Positions 42,616-50,237 of a stretch of DNA of 64,000 nucleotides are shown here, in pieces. The position numbers and the translations under genes were made by a program. The stretch's first letter is position 1. Every line of letters starts with the position of its first letter. A model generated the notes under the pieces. It made no database searches, was not told the origin of the DNA, and was given only the letters and a program-made list of their open reading frames with translations. The stretch is from Bacteroidota bacterium (GTDB lineage: Bacteria > Bacteroidota > Bacteroidia > Chitinophagales > Chitinophagaceae). Location of the stretch: assembly GCA_018267545.1 (NCBI GenBank), contig JAFDYG010000452.1:47308-111307 (forward strand), in the 5' to 3' direction.

Positions 42616-42644
42616 TTGGATATACCGTAATTTTGATATATTTG
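42616..42644 (+). promoter_or_regulatory. promoter of receiver-like copy 2
   Basis: TTG at 42616-42618, 18 bases, then a perfect TATATTTG at 42637-42644. The start codon is 60 bases downstream, so copy 2 has its own promoter. Confidence 0.65.
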
Positions 42645-42704
42645 TAACCGTCGCTGGCCCTTGCATCAATTATTTGTGTACCAAGCTTATACCTCTTTAA
42701 AACC

Positions 42705-43178
42705 ATGCCCTCTGTATCAACTTTCAAGGCCACGCCATTGGACAGGATCCTCGTTATAGATGATTTGCCCCTCATCCCCCTTGCTTTTCAGGAAGTGTTC
42801 CGTTCGATCAATCCAAAGGCGCTGGTGGAGTATTCCGAAAATATTTTTACCGCCCTGTCCGCAAAGGCCTGGGCCAATACCGCCTTCGACCTGGTCATCA
42901 CCGGTTCACTCCAGGACCATTACTCGGCGAATCTGCAGCAAGCCGTAACAGAGCTCAGAAAACGCTTTAACGAGCCGCTCATCATGATCTATTCCAGCGC
43001 CTACGATCCCGTCATCATCGAAAAGATGGCTGCTACGGGCATCGATGCCTACGTCCACAAGTACGAATCCATCGAAGAGATCCGCCGCGCCTATCAATCC
43101 CTGTCCAGCGGGGAAGCCTACGTTTCCAGCATCTTTCACACCCTGTATTACGAATATGGTCACGGCGTAAGAAGATAA
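42705..43178 (+). CDS. stand-alone receiver-like domain without phospho-acceptor Asp (copy 2)
   Basis: A 157-residue paralogue of the upstream gene, sharing the layout ILVIDD-PL, F(Q/Y)EVFRSI, S(E/D)NIF-ALS, FDLVI-GS, MIYS/T, DAYVHKYE, RRAYQSLSSGEAYVS-IF-TLYY. The acidic pair is Asp19-Asp20 and the Lys is Lys119, but Gly67 stands at the phospho-acceptor place (FDLVITGSLQD). It therefore cannot be phosphorylated in the usual way. It is 60 bases from a perfect promoter. The pair is a tandem duplication that has kept the same substitution, so the loss predates the duplication. Confidence 0.78.
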   Translation: MPSVSTFKATPLDRILVIDDLPLIPLAFQEVFRSINPKALVEYSENIFTALSAKAWANTAFDLVITGSLQDHYSANLQQAVTELRKRFNEPLIMIYSSAYDPVIIEKMAATGIDAYVHKYESIEEIRRAYQSLSSGEAYVSSIFHTLYYEYGHGVRR

Positions 43179-43238
43179 CGCGCCCGGCAGGCCCGCCGGT
43201 CCCGCCAACAATTATTTTTTTTAATCGCCCACCCCTCC

Positions 43239-43264
43239 TACCTTCGTTCAAAGTCATCAGATGA
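43239..43264 (+). promoter_or_regulatory. candidate promoter and palindrome before the GntR gene
   Basis: TACCTTCG (43239-43246) is a seven-of-eight -7 box. The palindrome TCATCAGATGA (43254-43264) overlaps the expected start point just before the ATG, a place typical for autoregulation by FadR-type proteins. Confidence 0.4.
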
Positions 43265-43265
43265 T

Positions 43266-43934
43266 ATGATGAAAACAATCACTCCCTTAAAACGGCATTC
43301 CCTTGCCGACGCAGTCGTCAGCAAGCTCCAGCAGCAGCTTTCCCTGGGCGTCTATCAGCCCGGAGACAAGCTCCCTTCCGAGCCCGAGCTGATGGCCCAA
43401 TTCGGCGTAGGCCGCAGCACCATCCGCGAAGCCATCCGCATTCTTTCCAACACCGGCCTGCTCAGCGTCCGTCAGGGCTCCGGCACGATCGTACAATCCC
43501 AGAACGGCATTGCCGAGCCTCTGCAGCAACGCCTCCGCCGCGCCGACGCCAGCGATCTCGACGAAGTCCGGCAGCTCCTGGAGCTGAAGATCGCCGAGAA
43601 AGCGGCCCTAAACCGCACGAAAAAAGACATTGCGAAAATGAAGACCCTGCTGGAGAAAAGAGAAGCCGCCGCCCGCGCAGGCGACCTGGAGGCCGCCATC
43701 GAAACCGATATCGATTTTCACGTCGCCGTCGCCGTCGCTTCCTGCAACGACATCCTCGCCGACCTCTATAAAACATTCTCCGCCCAGGTAAGCCAGCACT
43801 TCCACGAAGTGCGCCACACCGCAGAAACCTTCCTTCGCACACAAGTGCTGCACGAGGACCTGCTCCAGAGCATCGTCGATCAGGACCCTAAGAAAGCCTG
43901 GCAATATGCCGCAAAGATCACTTCAAACAAATGA
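43266..43934 (+). CDS. GntR family (FadR/FCD subfamily) transcriptional regulator
   Basis: A 222-residue regulator. The N-terminal winged helix holds LADAVVSKLQQQLSLGVYQ, GDKLPSEPELMAQFGVG and STIREAIRILSNTGLLSVRQG. The FCD effector domain has DLDEVRQLLELKIAEKAA, ETDIDFHVAVAVAS with the metal-ligand Asp and His, and HFHEVRHTAETF near residue 180 with further His. Such domains bind organic acids with a divalent metal. The stop overlaps the start of the MFS gene as ATGA, so the pair is translationally coupled and the regulator probably controls the transporter. Confidence 0.9.
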   Translation: MMKTITPLKRHSLADAVVSKLQQQLSLGVYQPGDKLPSEPELMAQFGVGRSTIREAIRILSNTGLLSVRQGSGTIVQSQNGIAEPLQQRLRRADASDLDEVRQLLELKIAEKAALNRTKKDIAKMKTLLEKREAAARAGDLEAAIETDIDFHVAVAVASCNDILADLYKTFSAQVSQHFHEVRHTAETFLRTQVLHEDLLQSIVDQDPKKAWQYAAKITSNK

Positions 43935-45190
43935 CCATGTCCACCTCAAGCTCCCCTTCCACGTCAAGCTCACCCTCCGCCACGACTACCGCCGTGACGT
44001 CGGCCGCCGCACAAAAAACGGTCTTTTCCATCCTGCTGGCCATCAGCTTCTCGCACCTGCTGAACGACACCATGCAGTCCCTGATCCCCTCGACCTATCC
44101 CCTTTTGAAGAATTCCCTTCATCTGGACTTCGGCCAGCTGGGGCTCATCACCTTTACCTTTCAGCTAACGGCCTCCCTGCTTCAGCCCTTTGTCGGCCTG
44201 TATACCGATAAAAAGCCGCAGCCCTACTCGCTGGCCGCTGGCATGTGCTTCACCCTCGTAGGCCTCGTGCTCCTGTCCCAGGCCGCCAGCTTTCCGATGG
44301 TATTGGTCGCCGTAGCCCTGGTCGGAATCGGCTCTTCCATCTTCCACCCCGAAGCATCCCGGCTCGCCTATATGGCTTCCGGCGGACGACGCGGCATGGC
44401 CCAGTCTCTCTTCCAGGTGGGCGGAAATGCAGGCGCTTCCTTAGGCCCCCTGCTCGCAGCCCAGATCATCGCCCCCTATGGGCAGTCCCGGATTCTCTGG
44501 TTTTGTCTTTTCGCTCTTCTGGCCATCGGCATACTCCTGCAGACGGGCTCCTGGTATAGCCGTAACCTGGACCGGCGCTCGAAAAAAAGCGGCGGCCCCG
44601 CCAGTGCCGCCACCCCCGCCATTCCCAGCTCACGCATCGCCATGGCTCTTTCCATCTTGCTGATCCTCATCTTTTCCAAGTACTTCTACATGTCCTCCAT
44701 GAGCAGCTACTATACCTTCTTCCTGATCGATAAATTCCACGTTTCGGTCCAGCATTCCCAAATGATGCTCTTTCTCTTCCTGTTCGCCGTGGCAGCCGGC
44801 ACCATCATCGGAGGACCCATCGGAGACCGCATCGGCCGTAAATACGTCATCTGGTTCTCCATTCTGGGCGTTGCCCCATTCACCCTCCTGCTCCCCTATG
44901 CCAACCTGTTCTGGACCGGCGTCCTTTCAGTTTGTATCGGCGTCATCCTGGCCTCCGCCTTTTCCGCCATCCTGGTCTATGCCCAGGAGCTCCTGCCCGG
45001 CAAGGTGGGACTGATCTCAGGCCTCTTCTTCGGCCTGGCCTTCGGTATGGGCGGGATCGGCGCCGCCGTCCTGGGCAAGCTGGCCGACAATACCAGCATC
45101 GGCCACGTCTTCCGCCTCTGCGCCTTCCTTCCCCTGCTCGGTCTGCTAACCGGACTCCTGCCCGATACCAGCCCGCGCAAGCAACGATGA
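43931..45190 (+). CDS. MFS transporter, fosmidomycin-resistance (Fsr)-like
   Basis: A 419-residue protein with 12 predicted membrane helices after a Ser/Thr/Ala-rich N-terminus of about 30 residues. The blocks ISFSHLLNDTMQSLIPSTYP, LGLITFTFQLTASLLQPFVG, VGIGSSIFHPEASRLAYMAS and GGPIGDRIGRKYVIWFS match the Fsr family of small-molecule exporters. It is coupled to the GntR gene. It may export or import an organic acid or a sugar rather than a drug; the substrate cannot be told. Confidence 0.87.
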   Translation: MTMSTSSSPSTSSSPSATTTAVTSAAAQKTVFSILLAISFSHLLNDTMQSLIPSTYPLLKNSLHLDFGQLGLITFTFQLTASLLQPFVGLYTDKKPQPYSLAAGMCFTLVGLVLLSQAASFPMVLVAVALVGIGSSIFHPEASRLAYMASGGRRGMAQSLFQVGGNAGASLGPLLAAQIIAPYGQSRILWFCLFALLAIGILLQTGSWYSRNLDRRSKKSGGPASAATPAIPSSRIAMALSILLILIFSKYFYMSSMSSYYTFFLIDKFHVSVQHSQMMLFLFLFAVAAGTIIGGPIGDRIGRKYVIWFSILGVAPFTLLLPYANLFWTGVLSVCIGVILASAFSAILVYAQELLPGKVGLISGLFFGLAFGMGGIGAAVLGKLADNTSIGHVFRLCAFLPLLGLLTGLLPDTSPRKQR

Positions 45191-45225
45191 CCAACCCTTC
45201 CCGGAACAACAATATCCCCCCAATC

Positions 45226-45263
45226 CGAACTACCCCAAAAAAGACGAACTACCCCAAAAAAGA
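45226..45263. repeat. 19-base tandem repeat, two copies
   Basis: CGAACTACCCCAAAAAAGA occurs at 45226-45244 and again at 45245-45263, perfectly matched, between the MFS gene and the terminator of the small lipoprotein gene. It is a simple local duplication with no other copy seen in the window. Confidence 0.85.
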
Positions 45264-45296
45264 ACCGGGTTCGAACCACAGAGGTCCGAACCCGGT
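45255..45296 (-). terminator. terminator of the small lipoprotein gene
   Basis: ACCGGGTTCG (45264-45273) and CGAACCCGGT (45287-45296) form a ten-base perfect stem. On the minus strand it is followed by TTCTTTTTT, formed by the second tandem-repeat copy, so it ends the transcript of the gene at 45315-45509. Confidence 0.75.
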
Positions 45297-45314
45297 CTAT
45301 CTTGCCTAAAAAAA

Positions 45315-45509
45315 TTATTTCTTAGTCGTAGTGTCCTTCTTGGTAGTGTCAGTCATCATCTTCGTAGTGTCAGCAGACATCTTCGTAGAATCAACTACAT
45401 GGGTAGAATCCTTGATAACGGTAGAATCACCCTTAGGAGCTTCAGCGCCACCGGAGTTGTTACAAGCTGCGAATGCACCAATAGCCAATACGAACAGGAA
45501 CTTTTTCAT
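45315..45509 (-). CDS. small lipoprotein with DST/DTT repeats
   Basis: A 64-residue protein with a lipoprotein leader (MKKFLFVLAIGAFAAC, Cys16). The mature part is low in complexity, built of Lys-Asp-Ser-Thr and Asp-Thr-Thr-Lys units (VIKDSTHVVDSTKMSADTT, TTKKDTTTKK). Small lipoproteins of this sort are frequent in Chitinophagales; function unknown. It has its own strong terminator and a long AT-rich upstream gap shared with the ECF sigma gene, suggesting high, independent expression. Confidence 0.8.
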   Translation of the reverse strand: MKKFLFVLAIGAFAACNNSGGAEAPKGDSTVIKDSTHVVDSTKMSADTTKMMTDTTKKDTTTKK

Positions 45510-45670
45510 TTGAGATTGTTTTTTGCGTTAATTGAATGGTTTCGTGATTAATACTGGCCGGGAAGAAAAGTAACCCGCTGAAATCAATCTTTTTTACATC
45601 TTTTTAAAATTAATATATAAGTAACTGCCTTTAAATACCCAACAACCATTTTTTATTTTTTTACCGCTAG

Positions 45671-45697
45671 TTTGGGTTACGAATCTTTAATTTGGGT
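45671..45697 (+). promoter_or_regulatory. direct repeats TTTGGGT spaced 20 bases before the ECF sigma gene
   Basis: TTTGGGT at 45671-45677 and 45691-45697, with similar flanks (AG/AA before, T/A after), lie exactly two helical turns apart and 21 bases before the GTG start. They may be a regulator site or an ECF-type promoter element. Confidence 0.4.
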
Positions 45698-45717
45698 ATT
45701 AAATCATAGTATAAAGC

Positions 45718-46275
45718 GTGAGATCAGAGATCACCGAACAAAAGTTACTCGAAGGTTTGGCTCAAAACGATAGAAAGGCTATCGAAACCATTTATAAGCA
45801 GCACTATAATATGGTGCAATCCCTGATTCTCAACAACAGTGGCTATCCCGACGACGCCAGAGACATCTTTCAGGAAGCCATGATCGTACTGTATGAAAAG
45901 GTCAAATCCGGTTCTTTTGAACTCAATTGTCAGCTCAAGACCTACCTCTATTCCGTATGCCGGAGGTTATGGCTTAAACGCCTCAACCAGATGCAGCGAA
46001 TCTCTCCCGAAGTAGAAAGCCTCGGGGAAACGGTGCCGGTCGAAGAAGAGCTGGAGAAACACGAGCAACGCAACCAGGATTTTCTGGTAATGGAGCAGTC
46101 CCTCAACAACCTCGGGGAGCCCTGCCGCAGCCTGTTGAAGGCCTATTACCTGGAAAAAAAGAACATGGTCGAAATAGCAGGGGATTTTGGCTATACCAAT
46201 GCGGACAATGCTAAGAATCAGAAGTATAAGTGCCTGATGCGGTTGAAAAAAATATTCAGTCAGTATAAAAAATAA
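45718..46275 (+). CDS. RNA polymerase ECF-type sigma-70 factor
   Basis: A 185-residue extracytoplasmic-function sigma factor, starting at GTG 45718. Region 2 is seen in AIETIYKQHYNMVQSLILNN and DDARDIFQEAMIVLYEKV, and region 4 in LGEPCRSLLKAYYLEKKNMVEIAGDFGYTNADNAKNQKYKCLMRL. The linker is long and acidic (ETVPVEEELEKHEQRNQDF). The region 4 helix-turn-helix with TNADNAKNQKYKCL is a pattern common in Bacteroidota ECF factors. The partner gene begins directly behind it (10 bases to the ATG), so its product is likely the anti-sigma component. Confidence 0.9.
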   Translation: MRSEITEQKLLEGLAQNDRKAIETIYKQHYNMVQSLILNNSGYPDDARDIFQEAMIVLYEKVKSGSFELNCQLKTYLYSVCRRLWLKRLNQMQRISPEVESLGETVPVEEELEKHEQRNQDFLVMEQSLNNLGEPCRSLLKAYYLEKKNMVEIAGDFGYTNADNAKNQKYKCLMRLKKIFSQYKK

Positions 46276-46285
46276 AGTGCGAAAG

Positions 46286-47389
46286 ATGCAAGACGCTGCC
46301 CTATTAGATGCCGTTGAACGCTATATCCGCGGAGAGATGCTCCCCGAGGAAAAGGCGTTTTTCGAGCACGTACGTAATACCAACCCCGACGTCGACCAGC
46401 TCGTCGTCGAGCACACTCATTTCTTAAACCAGCTTACCCAATACGGCGAGATCGATCGTTTCAAGTCGGAGCTCAAGGAAATTCACCAACAGCTTACAAA
46501 GGAAGGACAGATCGAAGAAGCGCGCCCGGCCAAGGTCGTCGTGCTCTGGAAGAAGTACAAGCGCGTCATCGGCGTAGCCGCCTCCATCGCGGGTATCACA
46601 GCCCTGACGATCAGCGCCCTCGTCTCCGCCCTGTCTCCCAAAGGAAAAGATTACCAGAATCTGAGCCGGCGCCTCGATATTGCGGAAAGCAAGGTTAATA
46701 CCGCCATCACTAAGATAAATTCCGACAGAGCCTATACCGAAACGGCAGCAAAGCCTTTCGATCATGGCGGCACGGGCTTCCTCATCGATAGCAAGGGTTA
46801 CCTGGTAACCAATGCCCACGTGGTAAAGAACTCGACCCTGGTCGACGTCGTCAACCGCCTCGGTGAATACAAGGCCCGGATCATACACCTCGACAAGCAA
46901 GCGGACCTGGCGCTGTTGAAAATCGAGGATACTTCTTTCCATGCCTTTACCAACCTGCCTTATAGCATTAACAAGACCGGCGCCGATCTCGGTGAAGAGT
47001 TATTCACCCTCGGCTATCCCCGCGACGAAATAGTCTATAACAAGGGGTATCTGAGCGCCAAGACCGGTTTCCAGGGCGACACGCTGGCCTGCCAGATTAC
47101 TATCGCCGCCAACCCTGGCAATAGCGGAACTCCGGTCATCAACAACGATGGTGAGGTCATCGGTATCATAACAGCCAGCCAGCAAAGCGCCCAGGGCGTA
47201 GTTTTCGCCGTAAGATCGAAAAATATCTTCCGCGCGGTTGACGCCATGAAGGCCGACAGCGTCTTATTGAAATCAGACAGCAGCGTCACTCACCTGCACC
47301 TGCCATCGAGCTCCTCCATTAAAGGACTCGACCGAAAGCAGCAGATCAAACGCATCGAAGACTGTATCTTCATCGTAAAAAGTAATTAA
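46286..47389 (+). CDS. membrane HtrA/DegS-type serine protease with anti-sigma-like N-terminal domain
   Basis: A 367-residue protein from the ATG at 46286 (GTG at 46277 is an alternative start). Residues 1-85 are a helical cytoplasmic domain (LLDAVERYIRGEMLPEEKAFF, DQLVVEHTHFLNQLTQYG) resembling the N-terminus of anti-sigma and FecR-type regulators but without zinc ligands. A membrane helix follows (about 92-115, VIGVAASIAGITALTISALV), then a short coiled-coil-like stretch and a trypsin-like domain with intact catalytic triad: His178 in TNAHVV, Asp207 in QADLALLKI and Ser280 in GNSGTPV. No PDZ domain follows. The neighbouring ECF sigma suggests a single protein that both holds sigma and carries its sensing protease. 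Terminated by a strong hairpin. Confidence 0.88.
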   Translation: MQDAALLDAVERYIRGEMLPEEKAFFEHVRNTNPDVDQLVVEHTHFLNQLTQYGEIDRFKSELKEIHQQLTKEGQIEEARPAKVVVLWKKYKRVIGVAASIAGITALTISALVSALSPKGKDYQNLSRRLDIAESKVNTAITKINSDRAYTETAAKPFDHGGTGFLIDSKGYLVTNAHVVKNSTLVDVVNRLGEYKARIIHLDKQADLALLKIEDTSFHAFTNLPYSINKTGADLGEELFTLGYPRDEIVYNKGYLSAKTGFQGDTLACQITIAANPGNSGTPVINNDGEVIGIITASQQSAQGVVFAVRSKNIFRAVDAMKADSVLLKSDSSVTHLHLPSSSSIKGLDRKQQIKRIEDCIFIVKSN

Positions 47390-47393
47390 AATA

Positions 47394-47427
47394 AAAAAGC
47401 CCGGTTTTTTTGAACCGGGCTTTTTCT
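47394..47427. terminator. bidirectional terminator
   Basis: AAGCCCGGTT (47397-47406) and AACCGGGCTT (47413-47422) form a ten-base perfect stem, with A-runs on the left and T-runs on the right, so it stops the protease transcript on the plus strand and the nucleotidyltransferase transcript on the minus strand. A 15-base tandem duplication (TTTTTCTTTATCCGC, 47421-47450) overlaps its right end. Confidence 0.8.
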
Positions 47428-47458
47428 TTATCCGCTTTTTCTTTATCCGCTTATTCGT

Positions 47459-48358
47459 TTATTTCCACAGATTCGTCGGATAATCTCCTTTCTCGATCAG
47501 CGCATTCAAGCTCGCCTGAACACCCGGTGCGTCTTCCTTATACGTCACGCCAAACCATTTCGCGTCTGTCGGGATAACCTTGATATTCCCCTTCCCTTCC
47601 TTGATCAGCTTGTCACCGATGATCGGAATAAAGAATTCCGCCTTGGGATTAGTTCCCTGCTCTTTCAGGAATTCATGAAAGATCTTCTCCGTATACGCAA
47701 ATACGGAAGAATCGAATCCCCAGAAGTTCATCGACACTTTCGAATCCCAGGGTACTTCGAACTTCTTGTCTCCTTCTTCATAGGTTATCTTTCCATTTTC
47801 CTCATAGATCTTGGTCCGCTCTGCGATGGAAACGAGGTTGTCATTCGCGTCCACCTGGCAAACACCCCGGCTCACCGTGCCATTATCGGACAGCGTCTTG
47901 GCCAGCTCATACCCGATGATGCAATATAATTTTTCATTGACCTCCCTGGTCAGGAAAGTATATGCTTTTTCAAAAGCGTCCCTACCGTAGAAGTCATCGG
48001 CGTTGATGACGGCAAAAGGTTCCTTTACTGCGTCCTTTGCACAAAGAACGGCGTGCGCGGTCCCCCAGGGCTTGGTCCGCTCGGAAGGCACCGCAAAATC
48101 GCCGGTAAAGGAATGCAGGTCCTGATACACATAATCGATGGCGATCTTGCCCTTTAGCTTGGGCTCCATGATCGCCTTGAAGTTATCGGCAAAATCCTTG
48201 CGAATGATAAACACCACCTTTGTAAAGCCGGCGCGGATCGCATCGTAAATACTATAGTCCATAATCGTCTCACCACTAGGTCCAAATCCTTGTATCTGTT
48301 TCATACTACCATACCGGGAAGCCATACCGGCAGCTAAAATCAAAAGGGTTGGTTGCAT
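47459..48358 (-). CDS. sugar-phosphate nucleotidyltransferase family protein
   Basis: A 299-residue GT-A-type protein. The nucleotide-binding start is LLILAAGMASRYGSMKQIQGF, followed by VVFIIRKDFADNF, PWGTAHAVLCAKDAV and the metal site FAVINADDFYGRDAF near residue 118. The C-terminal region holds NFWGFDSSVF and EFFIPIIGDKLIKEGKG. The group resembles UTP-glucose-1-phosphate uridylyltransferase and choline-phosphate-type nucleotidyltransferases found beside kinases in Bacteroidota; the exact sugar or nucleotide cannot be told. Single gene, with the shared terminator downstream. Confidence 0.85.
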   Translation of the reverse strand: MQPTLLILAAGMASRYGSMKQIQGFGPSGETIMDYSIYDAIRAGFTKVVFIIRKDFADNFKAIMEPKLKGKIAIDYVYQDLHSFTGDFAVPSERTKPWGTAHAVLCAKDAVKEPFAVINADDFYGRDAFEKAYTFLTREVNEKLYCIIGYELAKTLSDNGTVSRGVCQVDANDNLVSIAERTKIYEENGKITYEEGDKKFEVPWDSKVSMNFWGFDSSVFAYTEKIFHEFLKEQGTNPKAEFFIPIIGDKLIKEGKGNIKVIPTDAKWFGVTYKEDAPGVQASLNALIEKGDYPTNLWK

Positions 48359-48399
48359 TATCGTAATTTTAATATTTAGGACACGAAAATAAAAAATTA

Positions 48400-49266
48400 A
48401 TGGATACTTTCACCATAGAAGACATACCCATCGATGTCCTACGCTTAGACCGGCTTCATCCCATTGTATCGGGGAACAAATGGTTCAAGCTAAAAGGACA
48501 TCTCCAAAAAGCCCTCGAAACCCCGGGCGCCCCCATTCTTACTTTCGGAGGGGCTTGGTCCAATCACATCGTCGCCACCGCTTTTGCAGCAAAAGAACAT
48601 AACCTGTCCTCCATTGGAATCATCCGGGGCGAAAAGCCCCACAAACTCTCGGTTACATTGAAAGATGCCCTTGCCTATGGAATGCATTTGGAGTTTATCT
48701 CCCGCGAAAATTATGCCCGCAAAGAAGAGCCGGACTTTCTCAACCACCTGGCAGGACTGTTTCCGGGCGCATATATCATCCCGGAAGGAGGAGGAGGAGA
48801 AGCCGGTATCCTCGGCTGTAAAGACATCCTAAAAAATGTAGATACGACAAATCATACCCATATCCTCTGCGCCATCGGCACAGGGACCACTTTCCTCGGC
48901 CTGGCCCAGGCCCTCCGGAACAACCAGCAATTGATCGGCGTACCCGTGCTAAAAGGCCTGGAAACCCTCTCTGCCATCGACCTCGGCGGTTACCTTGCTG
49001 CCGACTTGCAAACCCGCTGCCAGCTGCTTTCCGGCTATCATTTTGGCGGATACGCCCGCCATCCGCAGCCCCTGTTGGACTTTATGAATCGATTTTACCT
49101 CGAAACAGCCATCCCCTCCGATATCGTTTATACCGGAAAATTATTTTTTGCGCTGCAGGACGCCATCCGGAAGTCCTTCTTCCCCGCCTCTTCCCGCTTG
49201 CTGGTTATCCACAGCGGAGGGCTACAGGGCAATCGATCCCTCTCTCCGGGCAAATTGATTTTTTAG
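48400..49266 (+). CDS. PLP-dependent ACC deaminase/D-cysteine desulfhydrase family protein
   Basis: A 288-residue fold-type II PLP enzyme. The PLP lysine lies in IVSGNKWFKLKGHLQ near residue 28, the Asn-containing TFGGAWSNHIVATAFAA near residue 50 and the phosphate-binding AIGTGTTFLGLAQAL near 165. Members act on D-cysteine or 1-aminocyclopropane-1-carboxylate; Bacteroidota members are mostly D-cysteine desulfhydrase-like. It starts 41 bases from the divergent nucleotidyltransferase gene and ends 56 bases before a secreted hypothetical protein. Confidence 0.85.
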   Translation: MDTFTIEDIPIDVLRLDRLHPIVSGNKWFKLKGHLQKALETPGAPILTFGGAWSNHIVATAFAAKEHNLSSIGIIRGEKPHKLSVTLKDALAYGMHLEFISRENYARKEEPDFLNHLAGLFPGAYIIPEGGGGEAGILGCKDILKNVDTTNHTHILCAIGTGTTFLGLAQALRNNQQLIGVPVLKGLETLSAIDLGGYLAADLQTRCQLLSGYHFGGYARHPQPLLDFMNRFYLETAIPSDIVYTGKLFFALQDAIRKSFFPASSRLLVIHSGGLQGNRSLSPGKLIF

Positions 49267-49322
49267 GCCCGGAATTTGACATATTTGCAAAACATCTTTC
49301 AAAAAGATTCGTTATCCCATTT

Positions 49323-50237
49323 ATGCACAGGCATGCCTGCATTTTGCTGATCGGCTTTTTTCTATCGACCCTCCTCAGGGCGCAGGATACCTTGCCGCGA
49401 TTTTCCGCCACAGCCCGTGGCCCCGGTAAGATCCTCATCAGCTGGCATAATAACTATCCCGTCGTCACTCAAATCAGCATCCAGCGTTCCACCGACAGCG
49501 CAAAGAATTTCACCACCCTGCTGACCGTTCCGGACCCAAAGCTGCCCGAAAACGGCGCGATGGATAGCAAGGCCCCTCACCCCAATTTCTATTATCGGTT
49601 GTTTATCGTACTGGAAAACGGCCGCTATCTATTCACCCCTTCCCATCGTCCCGGTACCAACACAGAAGGCGCTACGACCAAAGAAAAAGAAGACGATACC
49701 GAATCGCTGACCAAGATGGCCGGCGCCCGGATCCTATACATCGACCCTTCCACTACCCGCGGAAAAACACAGGTCAAGAGTCCGTCGACCATACGCAGCA
49801 TGCCGGAAATGGAATTGTCGACCACCGTTTTTGTCCGAAAAGGAGACACTCTGATCGGCCGGCTCAGCGGCAGCCGGATTCAGGCCTTTCGTGATTCATT
49901 GCTAAAGAAGACAAAGGATACCCTTCTTTTTATCGACGGCGATACCCTGCAGATAAAACCCTTTATTCCAAAAGAAGTATACCGGACTTCCTCCTATGTA
50001 TTTACCGGTAAATACGGAAATATACACGTATCCCTTCCCGGCGCAGCGCAAAGACACTACGGCATCAAATTCTACGACGAATCCAATAAGTTGCTTTTCG
50101 AGCTTTCGGAGATCAAGGATCAGACACTTATCCTCGATAAAACTAATTTCCGGCACTCCGGCTGGTTCCGGTTCGAGCTCTACGACGGAGACCAGATAAA
50201 AGAGAAGAATAAATTCTTTATTCCCAAAGATTTCTAG
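49323..50237 (+). CDS. secreted protein with N-terminal fibronectin-III-like region, unknown function
   Basis: A 304-residue protein with a signal peptide (MHRHACILLIGFFLSTLLRA). Residues 25-110 look like a beta-sandwich (ARGPGKILISWHNNYPVVTQ, ISIQRSTDSAKNFTTLLTV, PNFYYRLFIVLENGRY), typical of fibronectin type III repeats. A charged linker follows (TEGATTKEKEDDTES), then a second mainly beta part (YVFTGKYGNIHVSLPG). No catalytic motif was seen. Its stop overlaps the convergent lipB gene by four bases. Probably periplasmic or surface-exposed. Confidence 0.78.
   Translation: MHRHACILLIGFFLSTLLRAQDTLPRFSATARGPGKILISWHNNYPVVTQISIQRSTDSAKNFTTLLTVPDPKLPENGAMDSKAPHPNFYYRLFIVLENGRYLFTPSHRPGTNTEGATTKEKEDDTESLTKMAGARILYIDPSTTRGKTQVKSPSTIRSMPEMELSTTVFVRKGDTLIGRLSGSRIQAFRDSLLKKTKDTLLFIDGDTLQIKPFIPKEVYRTSSYVFTGKYGNIHVSLPGAAQRHYGIKFYDESNKLLFELSEIKDQTLILDKTNFRHSGWFRFELYDGDQIKEKNKFFIPKDF

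Noticed and set aside
43181-43225. terminator after the second receiver-like gene
   Set aside because: A five-base GC stem is present but the T-run is about 15 bases too far away to count as a factor-independent terminator.
47421-47450. 15-base tandem repeat as a CRISPR or mobile-element trace
   Set aside because: Only two copies without spacers, next to a terminator; a simple slip duplication explains it.
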